From an uncultured Bacilli bacterium (GTDB lineage Bacteria > Bacillota_I > Bacilli_A > RF39 > UBA660): a DNA stretch of 64,000 nucleotides. This document shows, in pieces, positions 25,414 through 32,767 of the stretch. Within the stretch, counting starts at the first letter, position 1, and the number at the start of each line of letters is the position of its first letter. Under the pieces are notes generated by a model that made no database searches, was not told where the DNA came from, and saw only the letters and a program-made list of their open reading frames with translations. The DNA lies in NCBI GenBank assembly GCA_934098435.1, contig CAKOOV010000008.1, forward strand, positions 1 through 64,000, read 5' to 3'. The position numbers and the translations under genes are program-made.

Positions 25414-25519
25414 TTGACAATACTTGATATTTAGTATATATTTATTATGACATTTGCGAAGAAAAAATCTATATATATAAGCACGATGAAACTACATATA
25501 TTAATATGTGGCTTTTTTG
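25414..25519 (+). promoter_or_regulatory. Strong promoter and attenuator-like leader before the Gre-like gene
   Basis: TTGACA (25414-25419) with a 17-nt spacer and TATATT (25437-25442) form a near-consensus promoter. The leader contains a stem-loop, CTACATAT / ATATGTGG, followed by CTTTTTT (about 25491-25518), a complete intrinsic terminator. It lies before the GGAGG (25540-25544) of the next gene. Premature termination or a ~70-nt small RNA is inferred. No riboswitch class is recognised. Confidence 0.5.
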
Positions 25520-25549
25520 CGTTATCAAAGAATTGGATTGGAGGATGAT

Positions 25550-26056
25550 ATGGAAGAAATATTAGTTGATGATGAAGGTAGATGTCAATACTATGAGGAA
25601 TTAGAAAGACTTAAAAATTTAAGTTTGATTAATTCTAACGCTGGTAGTGAGAGTTATACTTCTAGTGTAGGGGATGGGTGGCATGATAATTTTGCTTTTG
25701 AAGAATCTATGAGAGAAAGTAGAAAGATTGCTTCTAGAATTGATAAGATGATAGAAGAAGAAAAGTATTTAAAGGTGGTTCATAGAAAGAATTATCATAA
25801 TGATATAATTGATATTGGAGATATTCTTACTGTTTTGGTTATATATGATGAAGATGATAAAGAGGAATATACTATTAAATTAACTGGAAAGTATTTGCCT
25901 AATACTGATTCTCTTATTAATGAGATATCTCTTAATAGTCCTATTGGTAGGTGTATATATTTGAAGAGTATTTATGATGATGATATTTGTTATTATGTTA
26001 ATGATAAGAGAATAGATATTAAAGTTATAAAAAAAGATAATATGTTCACAATATAA
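25550..26056 (+). CDS. GreA/GreB-like transcription factor
   Basis: The C-terminal ~80 residues follow the Gre-factor globular domain ('IDIGDILTVLVIYDEDDKEE...SLNSPIGRCIYLK', ending with a hydrophobic strand). The N-terminal part is a helical hairpin with 'GDGWHDNFAFEESMRES' at the tip. Classical GreA has Asp-Leu-Ser-Glu-Asn here, so the catalytic acidic tip is altered. It may rescue paused RNA polymerase or act like non-cleaving Gre homologues. A GTG at 25508 is in frame but lies inside the leader terminator. GGAGG lies 5 nt before 25550, which gives 168 residues. Confidence 0.65.
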   Translation: MEEILVDDEGRCQYYEELERLKNLSLINSNAGSESYTSSVGDGWHDNFAFEESMRESRKIASRIDKMIEEEKYLKVVHRKNYHNDIIDIGDILTVLVIYDEDDKEEYTIKLTGKYLPNTDSLINEISLNSPIGRCIYLKSIYDDDICYYVNDKRIDIKVIKKDNMFTI

Positions 26057-26075
26057 TATTTATGGAGGTTATAAT

Positions 26076-26855
26076 ATGGATAAAATAATAGATGATAATA
26101 ACAAAATAATTGGTAATATTAATTTAGATAATTCTAATATTAAGTTTATTGGTAAAAATAATATATTGTATGTAGATAATGAGATTACTTTGGTTAATTC
26201 TAGTATTGAATTTAGAGGGGATAATTCTTTGGTATATTTATGTGAGACTAATGATAAACTTACTATTGATGTAAAGATATATAATAATTCTACTTTATAT
26301 TTTGGTAAGAATATGTGGATTAATAAGGGAATTAAAATTGTTATATCTGAAGAAACTAATGTTTTCTTTGGACGTGATTGTCTGGTTAGTTATGATACTT
26401 GTATTAGAACTGGTGATCCACATATTATATATGATATTAATACACAAAAAAGGGTTAATCATAGTAAAAGTGTATATATTGGGGATCATGTATGGATAGG
26501 GCAACATGTTATGATACTTAAGAATACTATGATTGGATCTGGTAGTGTTATTGGGGCTATGAGTTTGGTTACTAATAAGAAATATTCTTCTAATAGTGTT
26601 TATGTTGGTAGTCCTGCTAAAAAGGTAAGAAGTGATATTTTCTTTATTAAAGATGATTGTCATAGATTTTTAGATGATGATATAGATAGATATGAATATA
26701 ATTATAGTAATGATTTTATTTATAATAAAGATAATACTACAATATCTTTTAATGATATTGAAAAAAATCTTAGATGTTTATCTATTGAAGATAGAATTAA
26801 ATATTTAAATGATATATCTAGTAATATGAGTAAAAATAGATTTTATATTGAGTGA
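26076..26855 (+). CDS. Hexapeptide-repeat acyltransferase
   Basis: This is a left-handed beta-helix protein. Imperfect hexapeptide repeats run from about residue 35 to 175, including 'VYIGDHVWIGQHVMILKNTMIGSGSVIGAMSLVT' (seen as short I/V-G-x-x repeats), with the family's active-site His in 'TGDPH'. It ends with 'VGSPAKKVR', typical of maltose/colanic-acid-type O-acetyltransferases. Acetyl-CoA is the expected donor and a sugar the expected acceptor; neither can be shown. The C-terminal ~65 residues are unique. GGAGG precedes the ATG. The stop codon is the first three bases of a 17-bp direct repeat. Confidence 0.8.
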   Translation: MDKIIDDNNKIIGNINLDNSNIKFIGKNNILYVDNEITLVNSSIEFRGDNSLVYLCETNDKLTIDVKIYNNSTLYFGKNMWINKGIKIVISEETNVFFGRDCLVSYDTCIRTGDPHIIYDINTQKRVNHSKSVYIGDHVWIGQHVMILKNTMIGSGSVIGAMSLVTNKKYSSNSVYVGSPAKKVRSDIFFIKDDCHRFLDDDIDRYEYNYSNDFIYNKDNTTISFNDIEKNLRCLSIEDRIKYLNDISSNMSKNRFYIE

Positions 26856-26869
26856 TTATGTGAAATAAT
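26853..26869 (+). repeat. 17-bp direct repeat, left copy
   Basis: TGATTATGTGAAATAAT occurs here and, identically, at 28061-28077. The two copies bracket the KilA-N gene and its flanks (period 1208 bp), as a target duplication or a recombination scar would. Confidence 0.75.
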
Positions 26870-26893
26870 ATATTTATTAAATTGTTTTATTTC

Positions 26894-26922
26894 TTGACTA
26901 ATTTGGTAAAATAAGTTATTAT
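26894..26922 (+). promoter_or_regulatory. Promoter of the KilA-N gene
   Basis: TTGACT (26894-26899), a 17-nt spacer and TATTAT (26917-26922). AGGAGG follows at about 27001-27006. Confidence 0.5.
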
Positions 26923-27014
26923 ATAAATAATTTATTAGAATGGAAATATGTAAAAAAATATATCTATATAATGTTAAAAATAATACATGAAAATAAAAAC
27001 AGGAGGTTTAGAAA

Positions 27015-27818
27015 ATGGCAGAATTAAAAGTTTTAAATCAAAAAATATCTTACTTTAAAATAGAAGATGAAGATTATATTTCTATCACAGATATGCTTAA
27101 ATCTAAAGATGGTGCTTTCTTTGTATCTGATTGGCTGAGAAATAGAAATACTATCGAATTTTTAGGTATTTGGGAAGAAATTCATAATCCTAATTTTAAT
27201 TATGGCGAATTCGCCATAATTAAAAGTCAAGCGGGTTTAAATAGTTATAAAATTAGTGTTAAAGAGTGGGTAGATAAAACAAATGCAATTGGTATAATGT
27301 CAAAGGCAGGAAGATATGGTGGGACTTACGCTCACAAAGATATCGCTTTTGAATTTGGTATGTGGATTAGCCCAAAATTTAAATTACTTTTAATTAAAGA
27401 GTTTGAAAGATTGAAGTCTGAAGAGCAAAGGCAGCTTGGCTGGAATGCAAAACGTGAACTTTCAAAAATTAATTACAGAATACATACTGACGCAATAAAA
27501 CAGAATTTAATACCTAATGAGTTAACAAAAGAGCAAATTAATTTTGTATATGCTGAAGAAGCTGATGTTTTAAATATGGCTTTATTTGGTATGACCGCCA
27601 AAGAATGGAAAAAAATAAATAAGAATTTAGATGGCAATATTAGAGATCATGCAACTATAAATGAATTAATATGTTTAGCAAATTTAGAAAATCTTAATTC
27701 AGTATTTATAAATGATGGATTAAATCAATCTGAGAGACTTGTTAGACTTAATAAAATAGCAATATCTCAAATGAAAATACTTAATGAAACAGATATAAAG
27801 TACCTTAATGGTAAATAG
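27015..27818 (+). CDS. KilA-N domain protein
   Basis: The N-terminal ~140 residues are a KilA-N domain: 'YISITDMLKSKDGAFFVSDWLRNRNTIEFLGIWE', then 'AGRYGGTYAHKDIAFEFGMWISPKFKLLLIKEF'. This is a DNA-binding module found in phages, large DNA viruses and bacterial orphan genes. The C-terminal part is the helical extension usual in chromosomal members. The role is unknown; anti-repressor-like or nucleic-acid-binding functions are only suggested. The gene lies alone in a 1.2-kb segment between 17-bp direct repeats. Its coding sequence contains a 32-bp perfect palindrome. Codon use is less T-ending than in the surrounding genes. Confidence 0.85.
   Translation: MAELKVLNQKISYFKIEDEDYISITDMLKSKDGAFFVSDWLRNRNTIEFLGIWEEIHNPNFNYGEFAIIKSQAGLNSYKISVKEWVDKTNAIGIMSKAGRYGGTYAHKDIAFEFGMWISPKFKLLLIKEFERLKSEEQRQLGWNAKRELSKINYRIHTDAIKQNLIPNELTKEQINFVYAEEADVLNMALFGMTAKEWKKINKNLDGNIRDHATINELICLANLENLNSVFINDGLNQSERLVRLNKIAISQMKILNETDIKYLNGK
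27194..27225. repeat. 32-bp perfect palindrome inside the KilA-N gene
   Basis: The centre ATTATGGCGAATTCGCCATA sits inside a fully self-complementary 32-bp stretch with arms of 16 bp and no spacer. It is in frame and encodes the FNYGEFAIIK segment, which joins two conserved parts of the domain. Confidence 0.9.
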
Positions 27819-28060
27819 AAGAAATAATATAATCAAATAAAAGTCGCTTTTATGTTATAAAGATTTATATAAGATGTTTCTTGAATTGAAACAAGAGATT
27901 TCTATGAAACTTATGATAAAAGTAATAAAATTTAGGAGTTATAATAACAAAAGATATTACGCATATAGCACTACTTTTTGTGAGTGAAAAGCATTATAAA
28001 CAATAAATAAATTATATTATAAAGTAGAATCTTTAAATAGTAATTTTTTTTAGTACTTAA
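27819..28060. other. Gene-free right part of the KilA-N segment
   Basis: I see no ORF with a ribosome site. There are only AT-rich sequence and a short TCTTG/CAAGA stem near 27880-27897. It is bounded on the right by the second 17-bp direct repeat. Confidence 0.5.
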
Positions 28061-28077
28061 TGATTATGTGAAATAAT
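28061..28077 (+). repeat. 17-bp direct repeat, right copy
   Basis: TGATTATGTGAAATAAT is identical to 26853-26869. It lies upstream of the TATAAT (28123-28128) of the kinase-like gene, so the old junction was probably acetyltransferase-repeat-kinase. Confidence 0.75.
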
Positions 28078-28151
28078 GGGAATTATTTATCAAAAGTTGA
28101 TTTTTTATTTATTTTATGGTAGTATAATACCGGCTAGTAGGGGGATGTAGT

Positions 28152-28889
28152 ATGGAATTTACTAATAAGGAATATTTTGATGCTTTTTTAAGTAATTTAT
28201 TTTTTTTGGGTCAAGGTAGTCAAGGAATATGTTATTTAGATAATAAAAATGGAATTGTCTATAAGGTTTTGCATGAATATTTTGACGATGATGATATTTA
28301 TTTTAGCAAAGATGATTTACTTAAATTTAGTGGTATTAAAAATAAAACTTTTATATGGCCTACTGATATTATTAGTGTTGATGGTAAGGTATGTGGATAT
28401 GTTATGCCTTATAAGAAGGCTAAGAATTTAAATACTATTAATCCTTTAATGGTTAATTTGAATAGTTTAGAAAAGGGAATACTAAGAGCTGAAAAGGATA
28501 TTAGATTACTTACTGATAAAGGGGTAAATATATGTGATCTTAGATATAATACTTTGTATAGTAATGGCAATATATATGTAGTTGATACTATTGAATATGA
28601 TTATAAGTTATCTACTTATAAAGAAAATAGAGAGGGACTTGATATGGAACTTATGCTTTTTTTAGTAGATAATTATTTTGATGATTTTGTATTTAGTGAT
28701 AATATTTTAAGGGATATGTATTTGGAATTTGAGGTTCGTGGGATTGACTTTATGAAAGAATTTAGAAAAAGACTTTGTGAACATATAGGGGAAGATGTTG
28801 TTTATTTAAACAAAGCTAAATCTTTAGTTAAGAAAAATAATAATCCTATATATTGTAGAGGCTTTTTGGGAGGTAATATTTATGAGTGA
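28152..28889 (+). CDS. Protein-kinase-fold protein paired with a HEPN gene
   Basis: This 245-residue protein carries kinase-like landmarks. They are a glycine loop 'LGQGSQGICY' (G20-Y28), a 'VYKV' strand with lysine K38, a shortened catalytic loop 'VNICDLRYNTL' (Asp and Asn four apart instead of five) and 'YVVDTIEY' in place of Asp-Phe-Gly. It may be an active small-molecule or protein kinase, or a pseudokinase. A TATAAT at 28123-28128 and a GGGGG ribosome site serve it. It overlaps the following HEPN-like gene by 8 bp, so the two products are probably made together. Confidence 0.6.
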   Translation: MEFTNKEYFDAFLSNLFFLGQGSQGICYLDNKNGIVYKVLHEYFDDDDIYFSKDDLLKFSGIKNKTFIWPTDIISVDGKVCGYVMPYKKAKNLNTINPLMVNLNSLEKGILRAEKDIRLLTDKGVNICDLRYNTLYSNGNIYVVDTIEYDYKLSTYKENREGLDMELMLFLVDNYFDDFVFSDNILRDMYLEFEVRGIDFMKEFRKRLCEHIGEDVVYLNKAKSLVKKNNNPIYCRGFLGGNIYE

Positions 28890-30588
28890 TGTAAAATCTG
28901 TTATGAATTATTTTGATGGTAATTTTTTATTTAATTTATATTTAAAGAATATAATTAGTAATACTAATGAGGAAAGTTATATGTATGAAGATAATTTATT
29001 AAACAATAGGAATAAGAATGCTATTATGATGGGATGTATTTGTAATATTATGACTTCTATTAAGAAGGGACTTAATGATAAAACTAATAGTTTTAATAAA
29101 TATTTTTCAGAAATTGCTAATAAAGAATTATCTGATAATATTTTAATGATAGCTTCTAAAAATAAAGATGGATATGCTATTAATGATTATACTTTTAAAA
29201 ATGTTTCTAGTATATTAGCAACACTTAGAAATAAACTTAGCTATGGTAATTTTGTGCTTGATTTAGAACAAGGTAATGTTACTTTTAAAGTTAATAATAA
29301 TGATGTTAGTATTGATATAGATACTTTAGCAAATTATGTTATATCATCTTTATGGGCTTGTATGGGAATTGATGATAGTAATAAATATAAGAGAAATGTT
29401 GTTGTTACGAATAAATTTGATAATAGTCGTAGTACTAATATGAAAAATAGATTCGAACTTAAATCATTTATTAGAAGTTTTAAGGAAATTGATTTTTCTT
29501 TAAGTAGAAAAGATAATCAAAGAATAGAGGGCTATGTTATTAATAGATTAGAAGAACTTATAAAAGAATTTAAGATTAGTCATGATTTTAAGATATTTAA
29601 TGATTTTCAAAAAGAAATTAAAGATAGATATAATTTTAGTTGTCATCATGGTAGAGTTAGAAATGTTAATATTGATAATATTTTAGATGATTTGCCTAGT
29701 ACTATGATAGATGATATTGATTATGGTACACAAGTTTATTTAATTGGTATTGAGATGCAAAAATTAGTTGACGATAATAATTATAATAATGCTATTAAAA
29801 CTAATTTAAGAAATTTAGTTTTAATTAATACTATGTATAAGTGTAATAGTACTGATAATATGGTTATTGGAAAAGAAATGGTTAATAATTATGGTATAGT
29901 AGATATTAATTATGATAATTATGTTGCTAATGAAATTGCTATGTTTAATTCTTTGTTTTCTTATGCTAATGATGAATTATATAAGAATAATAATAAGTAT
30001 AGTAATTTAAATAGTGATGGTCTTGATTATGGTATGTTAAATTTATCTGGTATTAGGCTTAATACAATTAATTTAAATGATAATGTTATTACTAGATTAT
30101 TAGGTGAAAAGATTAGAATTCAAAAAGAGATTAGTAAGATTAATGATATGATTACTATTTATAATAGTAATTTGGATATAGTTATTTTAAAAAAGAATAT
30201 TAAAGCTATAGAGAAAATAAGTGAATTGTTAAAATCAGAATTTGAAAAAATAGATGTTTTACAATCTTTGTATACCGCTACGGAAAATAGCTTATCTTTT
30301 GCACAAACTTATTATAATAATAATGTTAATTGTTTAACTAATGAAGCTATTATAACTGGTATTAGAAATTCAATTGCTCATGGTAATTATAATATTGTTA
30401 ATGATGATGATAAAATTAAGATAGTATTTAATGATAAGGTTAATAATAAGTTAGTTTTTAGTTGTGAAGTCTTTATTAATGATTTTAGAGATATATTAAT
30501 TAATAGTGCTACTGTAGTTAAGTCTTTTATTGATAATAAATATAATGATAAAAATATTGTTAAAGTTAAAAGTTTAGTTATTGTTTAG
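28882..30588 (+). CDS. Double HEPN-like protein
   Basis: This 568-residue soluble helical protein has an internal duplication. 'LRNKLSYGNFVLDLEQGNVTFKV' near residue 115 and 'IRNSIAHGNYNIVNDDDKIKIVF' near residue 494 are followed by similar strands and helices. The second copy has the HEPN RNase signature R-x4-H (R495...H500). In the first the His is Tyr (Y121), so it is probably inactive. HEPN proteins are often RNA-cleaving toxins or defence effectors. Partnered here with a kinase-like protein, it could be a toxin/regulator pair. That function is inference, and a structural role of HEPN domains is the alternative. Confidence 0.55.
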   Translation: MSDVKSVMNYFDGNFLFNLYLKNIISNTNEESYMYEDNLLNNRNKNAIMMGCICNIMTSIKKGLNDKTNSFNKYFSEIANKELSDNILMIASKNKDGYAINDYTFKNVSSILATLRNKLSYGNFVLDLEQGNVTFKVNNNDVSIDIDTLANYVISSLWACMGIDDSNKYKRNVVVTNKFDNSRSTNMKNRFELKSFIRSFKEIDFSLSRKDNQRIEGYVINRLEELIKEFKISHDFKIFNDFQKEIKDRYNFSCHHGRVRNVNIDNILDDLPSTMIDDIDYGTQVYLIGIEMQKLVDDNNYNNAIKTNLRNLVLINTMYKCNSTDNMVIGKEMVNNYGIVDINYDNYVANEIAMFNSLFSYANDELYKNNNKYSNLNSDGLDYGMLNLSGIRLNTINLNDNVITRLLGEKIRIQKEISKINDMITIYNSNLDIVILKKNIKAIEKISELLKSEFEKIDVLQSLYTATENSLSFAQTYYNNNVNCLTNEAIITGIRNSIAHGNYNIVNDDDKIKIVFNDKVNNKLVFSCEVFINDFRDILINSATVVKSFIDNKYNDKNIVKVKSLVIV

Positions 30589-30623
30589 TTTGAAAGACAT
30601 TGTATGATGTTTTTCTTTTTTTA

Positions 30624-30652
30624 TTGACAGTGATATTTTTATATGTTATATT
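30624..30652 (+). promoter_or_regulatory. Consensus-like promoter of the NUDIX-CYTH pair
   Basis: TTGACA (30624-30629), a 17-nt spacer and TATATT (30647-30652) with TG at 30644-30645. It is nearly identical to the promoter at 31772-31800. Confidence 0.65.
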
Positions 30653-30676
30653 TGGGGTAGTAATGGTGGTGTACTT

Positions 30677-31087
30677 ATGAAGAAAATGAATATAATTGTT
30701 GTATACAATAAGAATAAAGATAAAATTCTTATGTGTAAAAGAGAAAAAAATCCATATAAAGGATTATATAACTTAGTTGGTGGTAAATTAGAGAGTGATG
30801 ATGGTTATAATGAAGCATATAGAGAACTTAGGGAAGAGACTAATATTACAAAAGATGATATAGAGTTAATTTATTTTATGAAGTTTACTTATGTTAAATG
30901 GGAAATTGAGTTAGAAGTTTATTATGGAATACTTAAGCATGATGTTAATTTAATAGAAGAAGTTAATAAACTTGAATGGATAGATGTTAATGATAACTTT
31001 TTTGATATGTCTAAGTATGCTGGTGAAGGTAATATAGGACATATTCTAGAAGAAATTAAATATGATTTAAGGGAGAATAGTAAATAA
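30677..31087 (+). CDS. NUDIX hydrolase (MutT-like)
   Basis: This 136-residue protein has a complete NUDIX box, 'GGKLESDDGYNEAYREL' continuing 'REETNI' (G-x5-E-x7-R-E-x2-E-E), in the right place (about residues 36-58). Such enzymes cleave nucleoside diphosphates linked to another group; small MutT-like members often remove oxidised dGTP. The substrate is not readable. The next gene's ATG follows the stop codon directly, so this NUDIX enzyme is translationally coupled to a CYTH triphosphate-binding protein. That suggests a shared nucleotide or polyphosphate theme. Confidence 0.85.
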   Translation: MKKMNIIVVYNKNKDKILMCKREKNPYKGLYNLVGGKLESDDGYNEAYRELREETNITKDDIELIYFMKFTYVKWEIELEVYYGILKHDVNLIEEVNKLEWIDVNDNFFDMSKYAGEGNIGHILEEIKYDLRENSK

Positions 31088-31717
31088 ATGGAGTATGAAG
31101 TTAGATTTTATTATCCTAGTGATATGTATGATGATTTGGTAGACAAATTATCTAATATTAGTGATTTGCAAAAGGGTTATAGAACTTACGAGAAAACGAT
31201 GCAATTTAATCATTGTGATGCTAGATACAATTTCTATTCTAAAGAAATTGATGGTAGATTTAGATTTAGAATATCCTCTAATGATGAGAGAAATGAGGCT
31301 AAACTTAGCTGGAAGAGAAGATTACCTACAACTACTAATAGTTTGGTTAATAAAGAAGAGGAAGTTGAAGTTCATATTTTATATGAGGAAGTGGATAACT
31401 TTTTATATCTTGTAGAGAATGTTATGCATTTTACATTAGTGGAGAGTTATGAGAGATATAGAACAGTATTTATTAATGATGATATTGAAATAAGCGTAGA
31501 TGAATATCCTTTTGGTGTTGCTTTAGAAATAGAAAATAAGAGTAAAGATAAGAATCCTGAGGATGTTACTTTATATTATACTAATTTGCTGGGACTTGAT
31601 ATTAATAATGCTTATAGATTATCTTGGGATGATAAATATGCGGAATTATGTAAAAAAGAAGGTAAAAAAATATATAAAAATGTTAGCTTTGATAAAGATA
31701 TGCCTCATATTAAATAA
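31088..31717 (+). CDS. CYTH-domain triphosphate tunnel enzyme
   Basis: The sequence shows the alternating charged strands of the CYTH family (class IV adenylate cyclase/thiamine triphosphatase). An N-terminal 'EYEVRFY' is followed by 'GRFRFRIS', 'KLSWKRR', 'KEEEVEV', 'ESYERYRTVF' and 'ISVDEYPFGVALEIE'. In this fold the Glu/Lys/Arg side chains line a tunnel that binds a triphosphate and divalent metal. Possible activities include triphosphatase and nucleotide cyclase; the sequence does not decide. It starts immediately after the NUDIX stop codon. Confidence 0.75.
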   Translation: MEYEVRFYYPSDMYDDLVDKLSNISDLQKGYRTYEKTMQFNHCDARYNFYSKEIDGRFRFRISSNDERNEAKLSWKRRLPTTTNSLVNKEEEVEVHILYEEVDNFLYLVENVMHFTLVESYERYRTVFINDDIEISVDEYPFGVALEIENKSKDKNPEDVTLYYTNLLGLDINNAYRLSWDDKYAELCKKEGKKIYKNVSFDKDMPHIK

Positions 31718-31771
31718 TTAGGCAAATAGTTAATTTTATGGAGTCAAATAATGATTTGTAACAAAAAATAG

Positions 31772-31800
31772 TTGACAGTTATATTTTTATATGATATATT
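31772..31800 (+). promoter_or_regulatory. Consensus-like promoter of a very short gene
   Basis: TTGACA (31772-31777), a 17-nt spacer and TATATT (31795-31800) with TG at 31792-31793. Confidence 0.7.
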
Positions 31801-31833
31801 TTATGTGAATTTAAAGAGAAAGGAGTGAAAAAT

Positions 31834-31929
31834 ATGAAGTTTGAATTTAGTTATTTGAATATTTTTGATAATGATAAGATAGTTTTTGATGAAAGTGAAA
31901 ATCTTTTGTATTTTTCACTTGCTTTATAA
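31834..31929 (+). CDS. 31-residue peptide gene
   Basis: Beginning MKFEFSYLNIFDNDK and ending LLYFSLAL, this peptide has a strong AAAGGAGTG ribosome site, a consensus-like promoter and a perfect terminator just downstream. It is therefore an independent transcription unit of about 180 nt. It is followed by a decayed ABC exporter gene, which suggests a precursor peptide that was once exported. There is no cysteine and no clear leader-cleavage site. A function is not assigned; a leader peptide or a small toxin is also possible. Confidence 0.5.
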   Translation: MKFEFSYLNIFDNDKIVFDESENLLYFSLAL

Positions 31930-31951
31930 GATAAAAAATATAAATTATTAT

Positions 31952-31983
31952 AAGACTACTTATCAATAGTAGTCTTTTTTTGG
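31952..31983 (+). terminator. Intrinsic terminator
   Basis: AAGACTAC (31952-31959) and GTAGTCTT (31969-31976) form a perfect stem followed by seven T residues. Confidence 0.85.
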
Positions 31984-31992
31984 AGGTTAGAT

Positions 31993-32364
31993 ATGAAGAT
32001 GTTAAGAAATTTGAAGCCTCTAAATAGGGATATAAAGAAATTTATTGTTGTTGGTATGATGATTTTTATATCTAGTATTTATGATATTTTTATCAGCTAC
32101 TTATGTAGTAAGATAATAGATGTTTTATTTAGTTTTGACATTGAACTTATTTTTATTTATTTTGGGATATATTTCTTTATAATTGTTTTTGTCAATAATA
32201 TTATAATTTATAAAATTAAGTTAGTATTGGATAAGAAAATTAATGACTCTTCTATTAGAGGTAAAAATAAAAAGGGGATAATAGGGGTTAGAAGTGAATT
32301 TAGTAATAATATTATTACAAAGATTGATGTATTTAAAAAATCTTTAATGGATATTTATGCTTAG
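31993..32364 (+). pseudogene. Truncated ABC-exporter membrane domain
   Basis: This 123-residue product starts like an ABC exporter half-transporter: a cytoplasmic elbow helix, a first membrane span 'FIVVGMMIFISSIYDIFIS', a loop 'SKIIDVLFSFDIEL' and a second span. It stops where the remaining four spans and the ATPase should begin. Short in-frame scraps with membrane-like residues continue to about 32490 between stop codons. There is no Walker motif anywhere. It has GGAGG upstream and may still be translated. The adjacent tiny gene suggests a lost peptide-export locus. Confidence 0.55.
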
Positions 32365-32560
32365 AACTTTAGTTTTAAAATTAATATTTGAATACTTGGT
32401 ATTAGGGATTAACATATTAATATGTTATTAGTGGGAAATGTTATTATTTATGATAATATTGGGATTTTTATTAAAGATTTTATATATTAATTATTTTATC
32501 ATTTGAAATAATGGATAACTATGACTTACATAAGGTCTTTAAATTCATAACATATATGGG
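32365..32560. other. Gene-free degraded stretch
   Basis: It contains broken reading frames that probably continue the truncated exporter, with no intact gene and no ribosome site of note. It ends at three strong hairpins. Confidence 0.45.
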
Positions 32561-32659
32561 ATTAAAGAAGCACTAAGGTGGTGCTTCTTTAATTTAAATA
32601 TTGTTTATAACAAAGACAATTGGCTTTGTTATACCTCTTAAGACTACAGGCTTAAGAGG
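32561..32659. repeat. Three tandem perfect hairpins upstream of cysS
   Basis: 32561-32593 has a 13-bp stem with loop TAAGGTG. 32606-32633 has a 10-bp stem with loop ACAATTGG. 32634-32659 has a 9-bp stem with loop ACTACAGG and directly abuts the second. All arms pair perfectly. Only the first resembles a terminator. All lie upstream of the cysS promoter, so they are not its leader. Confidence 0.75.
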
Positions 32660-32679
32660 ATAAAAAATAGTTAATTTTA

Positions 32680-32708
32680 TTGACTAAATAGTTTATATAT
32701 TATAAAAT
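32680..32708 (+). promoter_or_regulatory. cysS promoter
   Basis: TTGACT (32680-32685), a 17-nt spacer and TAAAAT (32703-32708). Confidence 0.6.
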
Positions 32709-32767
32709 ATTATTAGTTATGAAGATGATTTAATTATATAGAATATAATTAAGAGAGGGTGATTATT

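Noticed and set aside
25508..25549. GTG start at 25508 for the Gre-like gene
   Set aside because: It falls in the stem and T run of the leader terminator; the GGAGG-supported ATG is at 25550.
32561..32659. T-box riboswitch for cysS (AAGGTGGTGC resembles the T-box core)
   Set aside because: The element lies upstream of the likely cysS promoter (32680-32708), the match falls in a hairpin loop, and no specifier stem or antiterminator pairing is visible.
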